A stretch of 40,750 nt of DNA from an uncultured Atopobium sp. (GTDB taxonomy: Bacteria; Actinomycetota; Coriobacteriia; Coriobacteriales; Atopobiaceae). The notes under the pieces were generated by a model. The model was not told the origin of the DNA. It ran no database searches and was given only the letters and a program-made list of their open reading frames with translations. The translations under genes and the position numbers were made by a program. Every line of letters starts with the position of its first letter. Within the stretch, counting starts at the first letter, position 1. This document shows, piece by piece, positions 18,019-24,280 of this stretch. Where the stretch lies: assembly GCA_947252455.1 (NCBI GenBank), contig CAMXVQ010000005.1, positions 1-40,750 on the forward strand, read 5' to 3'.

Positions 18019-19209
18019 ATGGATATTAACCAAACATGTTATCAAGCAGGCTCTTCAAAATCATCTATTCGCGAGCTTGCAGCATTTGCTCAAAAGAGAC
18101 AAGCAGAAATAGGAAACGAGAATGTTTTTGACTTCTCAATCGGCAATCCAAGTGTTTCGGCTCCAGCATCGGTCAAAGCTTCTATTCTTAAAAATCTTGA
18201 GCTACCTTCATTAAGCCTGCATGGGTATACACCAGCTTCGGGATTGTATGAGGCTCGCCATGCTGTTGTGTGCGCGCTTAATCAAAAATATCATACCGAT
18301 TACAATCCAGACGACCTCTATCTTACCTGTGGTGCTGCTGCATCGGTGTCTATTGCGTTGCATGCGGTTGTTTGTCCAAGTGATGAAGTTATTGTTATTG
18401 CTCCTTTTTTCCCTGAATATAGTGTATGGATTGACGCTTGTGGTGCTCGCGAAGTTATAGTTTTAGCTAATCAGCACACCTTTGATATTGATTTTGAGGC
18501 ACTGTCTGCTGCGATTTCTCCTAAAACTAAAGCAATTATTATCGACTCGCCCAACAATCCTGTAGGCGTTATTTATCCAAAAGAAACGCTTACGCGCCTG
18601 AATGAGCTTATAAAAAATGCTATGAACACGTTTGGTCATCCTCTTTACGTTATTTCTGATGAACCTTATCGCGAACTGAGCTATGGGACATGTGTTCCTT
18701 GGGTTCCCGATTATATCCAAACATCTATAGTGTGCTATTCATATTCAAAATCGCTGTCTTTACCTGGTGAGCGTATTGGATGGGTTTTGGTGCCTTCGTC
18801 TAACCCATATCACGACAAGCTTATCCCGTCTGTAGCAGGAGCAGGTAGACGTTTGGGATTTGTGTGTGCTCCAGCACTATTTCAGCGAGTTCTTATCGAT
18901 TGTGCGCAAGAACCTGCACCAGTTGAGGCGTATAACACAAATAGGTGCGAGCTCATGCATATTCTAGATGATCTGGGCTATTGCTATATTAAGCCGCAGG
19001 GTGCTTTCTATCTGTGGATGCGCGCGCTCGAAGATGACGCCGAACATTTTTCTTATGTGGCGCGCACGTTTGAGCTCATGCTTGTCCCCTCAAATAGTTT
19101 TGGATGCAAAGGATGGGTTCGTATTGGTTATTGCGCTGATCTAGACACTATTAAGCGCTCACGAAAAGCTTTTGAGCTTCTCAAGCGCGCCTATGACAAC
19201 AAGCGCTGA
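18019..19209 (+). CDS. PLP-dependent class I/II aminotransferase
   Basis: This is an aspartate-aminotransferase-fold enzyme of 396 residues. The Schiff-base lysine is Lys244 in YSYSKSLSLPGERIGW. Also visible are SIGNPS near residue 40, the Asp214-Glu-Pro-Tyr segment that holds the pyridine ring, SPNNPVG (177-183) and the C-terminal WVRIGYC, whose Arg binds the substrate carboxylate. The substrate cannot be read from sequence; enzymes with the IGNPS and ISDEPYREL motifs are usually annotated as aspartate-type. The ATG at 18019 follows GCGAGGA by about 6 bases. It stands alone, after the ftsH terminator and 217 bases before the PHP gene. Confidence 0.85.
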   Translation: MDINQTCYQAGSSKSSIRELAAFAQKRQAEIGNENVFDFSIGNPSVSAPASVKASILKNLELPSLSLHGYTPASGLYEARHAVVCALNQKYHTDYNPDDLYLTCGAAASVSIALHAVVCPSDEVIVIAPFFPEYSVWIDACGAREVIVLANQHTFDIDFEALSAAISPKTKAIIIDSPNNPVGVIYPKETLTRLNELIKNAMNTFGHPLYVISDEPYRELSYGTCVPWVPDYIQTSIVCYSYSKSLSLPGERIGWVLVPSSNPYHDKLIPSVAGAGRRLGFVCAPALFQRVLIDCAQEPAPVEAYNTNRCELMHILDDLGYCYIKPQGAFYLWMRALEDDAEHFSYVARTFELMLVPSNSFGCKGWVRIGYCADLDTIKRSRKAFELLKRAYDNKR

Positions 19210-19426
19210 CAAGCGTGTTTAGCTGGTTAACGACATGCGCCTGTGTAGGCACACGCCACTTTAATCTACGGGTCTCAAAGGCTTGCTTAGCTGCATAAAG
19301 CTTTGCGTACCGCTTAAGCGTCTCATACACCGCATACCGAAATCCATCGCGTCAACATGTAACTTTTGCTATGCTTAACACAAGATTTTATTTCGTGTTC
19401 GCCCCCATGCATAAAGAGGTGTATGT

Positions 19427-20254
19427 ATGATACGGATTGCATGTGACACTCATTCTCATACGCTTTTATCACGTCATGCCTTTTCAACCATTCAAGAAAA
19501 CGTGCACGCAGCTGCCATAGCTCGTTTAGAGTTGTTGGGCTGTACGGATCACTTTTCTTCGATGATCACCAAAGAAGTTAACCTTGAGCGCGCGCAAACG
19601 TATGATTTGCGTGATTTTCAGCATTTTATTAACTATTCTGCATGGCCTTCAAGTTGGGAAGGCGTTCGCGTATTACATGGCTGTGAAGTTGATATTGTTG
19701 ACATGGAAGGCCATATTTTTGGCGAAGATATTCCCGTTCGCTATCAAATTGGCGGTCGGCTTTATGATCATGTTGAAAGTTTGGCAGATAAGGTTTGCTC
19801 GCAGTGTGATTATGCACTTGCTTCGCTGCATAACATAGATTTTGCTCGCCAGGCATCTAAGTCCGAGGTAACGCGCATGTATATGAAAGCCTTGGATAAT
19901 CCGTACGTGTTAATTTTAGGCCATACGGGTCGTTATGGTGTTGATTTTGATATTAAAGAGCTTTGCGCGTACGCAAAGGAAAAAGGCAAGCTTATCGAGA
20001 TAAACGAGGCAACGCTTGCTGGGTATCCAACCAATACCTGCAAAGAAATTGCGCTTTGTTGTGCAGAAGTTGGAACTATGATTGCCACGGGCTCTGATTC
20101 TCACATTTCGATGCATATCGGTCAATTTTCGCACGTTAAAAAGCTTCTGGAAGAAATCCATTTCCCCCAAAAGCTTATCGCAACAACCGATTCGGCAACA
20201 TTTTTACGTGTTATGCACCGTGCTCTTGGCACACAAGAACCCACAAACAACTAA
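19427..20254 (+). CDS. PHP-domain phosphatase, YcdX-like
   Basis: PHP proteins are metal-dependent phosphoesterases related to histidinol phosphatase. The protein has 275 residues. Metal ligands are visible at the start (Asp7, His9 and His11 in CDTHSHT), in TDHF, in LHGCEVDI (Glu), in SLHN, in LGHTGRYG and in ATGSDSH (Asp, His). The arrangement, with HAFSTIQEN after the first motif and IEINEATL later, follows E. coli YcdX, a trinuclear zinc phosphatase. The substrate is unknown. AAAGAGGTG precedes the ATG. The next gene is convergent, with stops only 16 bases apart. Confidence 0.82.
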   Translation: MIRIACDTHSHTLLSRHAFSTIQENVHAAAIARLELLGCTDHFSSMITKEVNLERAQTYDLRDFQHFINYSAWPSSWEGVRVLHGCEVDIVDMEGHIFGEDIPVRYQIGGRLYDHVESLADKVCSQCDYALASLHNIDFARQASKSEVTRMYMKALDNPYVLILGHTGRYGVDFDIKELCAYAKEKGKLIEINEATLAGYPTNTCKEIALCCAEVGTMIATGSDSHISMHIGQFSHVKKLLEEIHFPQKLIATTDSATFLRVMHRALGTQEPTNN

Positions 20255-20270
20255 AGTTCTTGCGCACTTG

Positions 20271-21050
20271 TTACAGCTCAAGCTCAAGGCCTACCGGACA
20301 ATGGTCGCTTCCATATATCTCGTTATAAATGGCACTTGAGGTAACCGTGTTGGCTATTCTGTTTGAAACAAGAAAATAGTCAATTCTCCAGCCTGCATTT
20401 CTTTCGCGCGAGCGCATACGGTAACTCCACCAGCTGTATGCTCCTTCAAGCGTGGGGTGTGCAGATCTAAAGGTGTCGGTAAATCCTGCATCTAAAAGGT
20501 CTGAAAAGCCTGCGCGTTCTTCATCAGAAAAGCCAGCATTTTCGTGATTTGACGCTGGGTTTTTAAGGTCTATTTCTTGGTGCGCAACATTAAAGTCTCC
20601 GCAGGTTATAACAGGTTTTTGAGCATCTAAGCTTACCAAAAATTCGCGATACGCCTTGTCCCATTCCATGCGCTCATCCAGACGTGCAAGCTCGTTTTTA
20701 GAGTTGGGCGTGTAAACGTCTACAAACCAAAACTTTTCAAACTCCAGCGCGCAAACGCGACCCTCGTTGTCTGCTGCTTTGCAGCCTATGGTATGAATAG
20801 TTGATAGGGGCTTTTCACGAGAAAACACAGCTGTCCCCGAATAACCTTTGCGCTCAGCATAGCTCCATGTTTGTGTATATCCACTCAAATCAAGATCTAC
20901 TTGTCCTGCCTGTAATTTTGTTTCTTGGATGGCAAAAACATCGGCATTGAGTGTCGAAAAAATTTCTAAAAAACTTGGTTCTTTTTTAAGCGTCGCTCGA
21001 AGCCCGTTTACATTCCACGATACAAAACGATACGGGTGTTTTTGTGACAT
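20271..21050 (-). CDS. xth: exodeoxyribonuclease III / AP endonuclease
   Basis: This enzyme cuts DNA at abasic sites and trims 3' ends in base-excision repair. It is 259 residues. Conserved motifs of the EEP fold are present: SWNVNGLRA, IQETKLQ (metal-binding Glu), VYTPNS (Tyr), GDFNVAHQEIDL (Asp and Asn), WRIDYFLVS and GSDHCPV (catalytic Asp-His). NVNGLRAxxKK and the length place it nearer to ExoA/Xth than to nucleases for other substrates. The ATG at 21050 has AAAGGAG 7 bases upstream. It is divergent from folE with a 184-base intergenic region. Confidence 0.93.
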   Translation of the reverse strand: MSQKHPYRFVSWNVNGLRATLKKEPSFLEIFSTLNADVFAIQETKLQAGQVDLDLSGYTQTWSYAERKGYSGTAVFSREKPLSTIHTIGCKAADNEGRVCALEFEKFWFVDVYTPNSKNELARLDERMEWDKAYREFLVSLDAQKPVITCGDFNVAHQEIDLKNPASNHENAGFSDEERAGFSDLLDAGFTDTFRSAHPTLEGAYSWWSYRMRSRERNAGWRIDYFLVSNRIANTVTSSAIYNEIYGSDHCPVGLELEL

Positions 21051-21130
21051 ATGCGATCTCCTTTATATTGCGTCGTGCACTTTGTGTAGTATAGAGATAC
21101 CTACATGCCGCACGCGCTCGACATTTAGAT

Positions 21131-21156
21131 CTTGCATGGTAAGTGCGCTTGCATGG
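21131..21156 (+). repeat. 9-base direct repeat in the xth-folE divergent region
   Basis: CTTGCATGG occurs at 21131-21139 and 21148-21156, each followed by (G)TAA. Same-strand copies 17 bases apart upstream of folE suggest an operator, but no promoter hexamers could be tied to them. Confidence 0.35.
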
Positions 21157-21234
21157 GTAACATTTCTTAAGAGGAAGTATTGCCCAACTGTGTACCATAT
21201 TACATGTTTGCTTAAAAGGATAGAAGATATTCAT

Positions 21235-21852
21235 ATGAACAAGAAATGCTCCGATAGTGCTCATGCCCCAGGTTTATCTGCCGATATGGATGAGCAGCAG
21301 TTGAATAAAATTCAAGAAGGTGTTCGCCTTATTTTAGAGGGTTTAGGAGAAGATACCACGCGCAGTGGTTTGCTTGATACGCCGGCTCGTGTTGCTCGCG
21401 CGTTGCACGAGTTTATACAGACAACGCGTCTATCTAATCAAACTATTTTTGAAAAAAGTTTTAATGCGCAATGCAATGATATTGTTGTGGTAAAAAACAT
21501 CGCATTTTCTTCGTTGTGTGAGCATCACCTGTTGCCGTTTTACGGTGTGGCTCATATTGCATATTTGCCAAGCGCCGATGGTCATGTGTGCGGTTTATCT
21601 AAACTTGCACGTATTGTCGATAAATATGCTCATCGCCTACAAATTCAGGAAGGCCTAACCCAGCAAATTGCCGAGGCAATTATGGATGGTACGCACGCGC
21701 AAGGGGTATATGTATGCATGGACGCAACGCATACCTGCATGTCGCTTAGAGGTGTTTGTAAACGCGAGAGCACCACGCGCACACAAAGCACGCTTGGCGT
21801 GTTTACCAACATGGATAAAAAACAGGAAGTTATGCGGTTATTATTCGGGTAA
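21235..21852 (+). CDS. folE: GTP cyclohydrolase I
   Basis: FolE converts GTP to 7,8-dihydroneopterin triphosphate, the first step of folate synthesis. The protein is 205 residues. SLCEHHLLPFYG and TCMSLRGV carry the zinc-binding Cys-His and Cys residues and the catalytic His. GLSKLARIVDKYAHRLQIQE and TRTQSTLGVF are also classic. The ATG at 21235 begins MNKKCSDSAH; the ribosome binding site is weak (AAAAGGA about 14 bases upstream). A longer open frame runs back to 20929 but overlaps xth and is not homologous. It precedes the folP-folK fusion by 44 bases, forming an operon. Confidence 0.95.
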   Translation: MNKKCSDSAHAPGLSADMDEQQLNKIQEGVRLILEGLGEDTTRSGLLDTPARVARALHEFIQTTRLSNQTIFEKSFNAQCNDIVVVKNIAFSSLCEHHLLPFYGVAHIAYLPSADGHVCGLSKLARIVDKYAHRLQIQEGLTQQIAEAIMDGTHAQGVYVCMDATHTCMSLRGVCKRESTTRTQSTLGVFTNMDKKQEVMRLLFG

Positions 21853-21896
21853 AATAGAGGAAACCGATACAATTCGCGCATTTGGAGGGCTTATTT

Positions 21897-23327
21897 ATGC
21901 TACGTCAAGATTATTCCGTTTGGCATTGCGGACAGCATGATATTTCACTATCACGTCCTCGCATTATGGGTGTATTAAACGTCACGCCTGATTCTTTTTC
22001 AGACGGTGGAGAAAATCTTGATGCAACAAAAGCCATTGCTCACGCATTGCGCATGCTCGACGAAGGTGCAGACATTATCGACGTTGGGGGAGAGTCAACG
22101 CGGCCTGGACATACGCCTGTGAGTGCCGAAGAAGAAGCACAACGTGTGGTGCCGGTTATTCGGGGAATCTTAGAGCAAGCGCCCCAAACTGTAATTTCTA
22201 TTGATACACGTCATGCGTCCGTGGCAAAAATGTGCGTTCGTTTGGGTGCTTCTATTATCAACGATGTTACGGGCTTTTCGGACCCCGAAATGATTAAAGT
22301 AGCTGCTCAAACCGATTGTGGTTGCATTATTATGCATTGGGAAAAATTCAGCAACCAGCCCATGCGAAAATCCGTTCAACTCGATAGTGCACGCCCTGTA
22401 CGCGAACGTATTGTTCCTCAAAGTTCGCGCCGTTTTACGCTTCCTGACGAAGGTCCTATTATGCGCTCAATTATGGGATTTCTAGGAGATCAAGCGCGCC
22501 TTCTAATGCGTGCAGGTGTTAATCACAACAGAATTTGCATAGATCCAGGCCCGGGCTTTGATAAAGACGCCAACGAAAATGTAGTTATTCAACGTGCTAT
22601 GCACAAACTTGTTTCTATGGGATACCCTGTCTTAACTGCTGTTTCTCGTAAAAGATTTGTGGGAGCACTATCTTCGGTGGCAGTTGCTAATCGTCGCGAT
22701 AGTGCAACGATGGGTATATGTATTGCCGCAATTGCTGCTGGTTCTCGAATCGTGCGCGTCCACAACGTTAAAATGGCAGCAGAAGTTATCAACGGTTACT
22801 GGTCTTGTTCGCAACCCGATGCGCGTCAGGCATTTATTGCGCTTGGTTCAAATACGGGCGATTATATGGCAAATCTTACCTTGGCGGTAAAACGAATCAA
22901 CGAGATCCCACTTACAGGCGTTGTGCAGGTAAGTCATGTCTACGAAACCGAGCCAGCATATGGCATTGCAACAAAAGTTGCAAACGCGGTAGTTGAAGCG
23001 CGCACCGAGCTTGCACCGCTTTGCTTGCTTGATGAGCTTATGGCAATTGAAAAAGAGCTTAAACGCACACGTTCAACTAAGTCGCGCACGCCGCAGCCGC
23101 GTACTATTGATTGCGATTTGTGCTATGTTGAAGGCGAAACGCACGCAGGGCAAAAGCTCACTTTGCCTCATCCGCGCCTTGCCGAGCGTGATTTTGTACT
23201 TGTACCCATGGAAGATTTAATGCACGATCCAGTACGTTTTCTGTCTCACGCAGGAATTGAGGTTCTTCCCCCCGAACAAAGGGTAGGCCATGTTATAGCA
23301 GACTTGGGTACCGTTGATTGGGAGTAG
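21897..23327 (+). CDS. bifunctional dihydropteroate synthase / HPPK (FolP-FolK fusion)
   Basis: One polypeptide of 476 residues carries two folate enzymes. Residues 22-301 are dihydropteroate synthase: IMGVLNVTPDSFSDGG, DIIDVGGESTRPG, SIDTRHASVA, INDVTGF, CIDPGPGFDK and SRKRFVG. A loop of about 35 residues (150-188) is longer than usual. Residues 311-476 are 6-hydroxymethyl-dihydropterin pyrophosphokinase: FIALGSNTGD, VYETEPAYG, PRTIDCDLCY and LPHPRLAERDFVLVPM. The order DHPS-HPPK is the reverse of the plant and protozoan HPPK-DHPS fusions. The ATG at 21897 follows GGAGGG by 7 bases. No folB lies nearby, although its product would feed HPPK. Confidence 0.93.
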   Translation: MLRQDYSVWHCGQHDISLSRPRIMGVLNVTPDSFSDGGENLDATKAIAHALRMLDEGADIIDVGGESTRPGHTPVSAEEEAQRVVPVIRGILEQAPQTVISIDTRHASVAKMCVRLGASIINDVTGFSDPEMIKVAAQTDCGCIIMHWEKFSNQPMRKSVQLDSARPVRERIVPQSSRRFTLPDEGPIMRSIMGFLGDQARLLMRAGVNHNRICIDPGPGFDKDANENVVIQRAMHKLVSMGYPVLTAVSRKRFVGALSSVAVANRRDSATMGICIAAIAAGSRIVRVHNVKMAAEVINGYWSCSQPDARQAFIALGSNTGDYMANLTLAVKRINEIPLTGVVQVSHVYETEPAYGIATKVANAVVEARTELAPLCLLDELMAIEKELKRTRSTKSRTPQPRTIDCDLCYVEGETHAGQKLTLPHPRLAERDFVLVPMEDLMHDPVRFLSHAGIEVLPPEQRVGHVIADLGTVDWE

Positions 23328-23328
23328 T

Positions 23329-23937
23329 ATGAGCTGGGATAACACTAAGGACAGACCTTCTCATGAGCCGTTTTGTATTGCGCACATACGTATACGGCCA
23401 CAGGTTCCACAACATCTTATAAGTGGATTGCCTTGGATCTGCTCGTTAGGCATATACGACGCATGTGCTCACACGCTTAATCCTCAAGTGCATATTTGTT
23501 GGCCATATCGTGTTGAAGTTGAATTATATTACGAGCGCTTAACCTTTGATATTGTGCATCACGGTGGATGTGATGAAGGTGGCGTGTTTGTTGATCTCGA
23601 CATTATTTGCCAAGGTGATACGCCTACCGTTCAGGCGCTTCCTGTTGATTTTGACACCACTTTGCAGTCTTGTCTTATGGATCGTATTACCGCATGGCAG
23701 CACGCGCTTTCAAAGACACCAGCTGTTGCAGGTCCGCTTGCTTTTGTAGCGTCGGAATATTTTGATCATGTTGATCATATGGGCCAACAAATTGCAGTTC
23801 ATCCCAAAGACGGAAGTGCTCCATATGCAGCTACCCTTGCTGGAGTAGACGTATGGGGTAGAGCCGTAGTAACGCTTAACGATGCAGCAGAGCGCACCTT
23901 AGCCCCCGAGCAAGCGTCATTGCACGCAGTTTTATAA
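23329..23937 (+). CDS. degenerate biotin--protein ligase-like protein
   Basis: This protein of 202 residues resembles the second half of biotin-protein ligase (BirA/BPL). HICWPYRVEV sits where BPL has the WPND segment, and YFDHVDHMGQQIAVHPKDG plus LAGVDVWGRAVV match the C-terminal SH3-like domain. The N-terminal biotin- and ATP-binding motif (GRGRRGR) is absent, and the WPND Asn-Asp pair is replaced by Tyr-Arg, so ligase activity is unlikely. The ATG at 23329 overlaps the folP-folK stop region (GGGAG just upstream), so the two are co-translated. A role in folate or biotin metabolism is a guess from position; the BPL resemblance is my reading and needs a profile search. Confidence 0.55.
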   Translation: MSWDNTKDRPSHEPFCIAHIRIRPQVPQHLISGLPWICSLGIYDACAHTLNPQVHICWPYRVEVELYYERLTFDIVHHGGCDEGGVFVDLDIICQGDTPTVQALPVDFDTTLQSCLMDRITAWQHALSKTPAVAGPLAFVASEYFDHVDHMGQQIAVHPKDGSAPYAATLAGVDVWGRAVVTLNDAAERTLAPEQASLHAVL

Positions 23938-23953
23938 ATTTTAAAATTCAATC

Positions 23954-23982
23954 TTGCAAATTATTTTTAAGTAAGGTATAAC
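23954..23982 (+). promoter_or_regulatory. promoter of the Mg2+ ATPase unit
   Basis: TTGCAA (23954-23959), a 17-base spacer and TATAAC (23977-23982). The start would be near 23989, giving a leader of about 110 bases before the small ORF. Confidence 0.55.
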
Positions 23983-24025
23983 GAGCGTGAGTTTGTTTTG
24001 CGCTTTATAAGTCTTATGGCGTACC

Positions 24026-24052
24026 GCGCGAGCCTTGGTGGGCGGAGCGCGC
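24026..24052 (+). promoter_or_regulatory. GC-rich stem-loop in the leader of the Mg2+ ATPase unit
   Basis: GCGCG (24026-24030) pairs with CGCGC (24048-24052), and GCC (24032-24034) with GGC (24041-24043), in a region otherwise AT-rich. It does not match the M-box (ykoK) Mg2+ riboswitch sequence that I know. A regulatory role is possible but unproven. Confidence 0.35.
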
Positions 24053-24097
24053 ATGAACAGACTTAATTTGTACATCAACTATAAGGAGGTGGGATGT

Positions 24098-24280
24098 ATG
24101 GACGCAAACAGTACAGGTCACAGTAAGAACAAAAGTCATAGTTGTTCTTGCGGTCGAAGTAGACGTATAAATAGTTGCAAAGAAGTGCATATATCTCATC
24201 TTTGCCTGATGGTCACATATACATGTGGCACAGGAGTTGATGCTTATGAAGAACATCTGGAGCACTGTCAAACGCATTAA
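24098..24280 (+). CDS. small Cys/His-rich ORF overlapping the Mg2+ ATPase gene (leader peptide candidate)
   Basis: The ORF encodes 60 residues and has AAGGAGG 8 bases before its ATG, among the best ribosome binding sites in the window. The product has six Cys and seven His, including SCSCG and EEHLEHCQTH, and no membrane segment. It resembles no family I know. It ends 35 bases inside the next gene, in another frame, so its translation must affect ribosome access to the ATPase start. Two readings are possible: a regulatory leader ORF, as with mgtL-type leaders of Mg2+ transporters, or a small metal-binding protein. Position and ribosome binding site make it likely to be translated; its function is unknown. 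Confidence 0.5.
   Translation: MDANSTGHSKNKSHSCSCGRSRRINSCKEVHISHLCLMVTYTCGTGVDAYEEHLEHCQTH

Noticed and set aside
19210..19426. RNA gene or promoter in the gap before the PHP gene
   Set aside because: No cloverleaf, strong hairpin or good promoter hexamers could be seen; only a small GTGT/ACAC repeat.
21051..21234. Tetrahydrofolate riboswitch before folE
   Set aside because: The conserved THF core sequence was not recognisable in the 184-base region.
20929..21234. N-terminal extension of folE over xth
   Set aside because: The extra frame lies opposite xth and its leader, and the FolE family starts near 21235.
23314..23328. TTG start for the BPL-like gene inside folP-folK
   Set aside because: The ATG at 23329 has a better placed GGGAG and follows the stop of the previous gene.
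23938..24245. M-box (ykoK) Mg2+ riboswitch before mgtA
   Set aside because: The conserved M-box core sequences could not be seen; only a GC-rich stem is present. A covariance model search would settle it.
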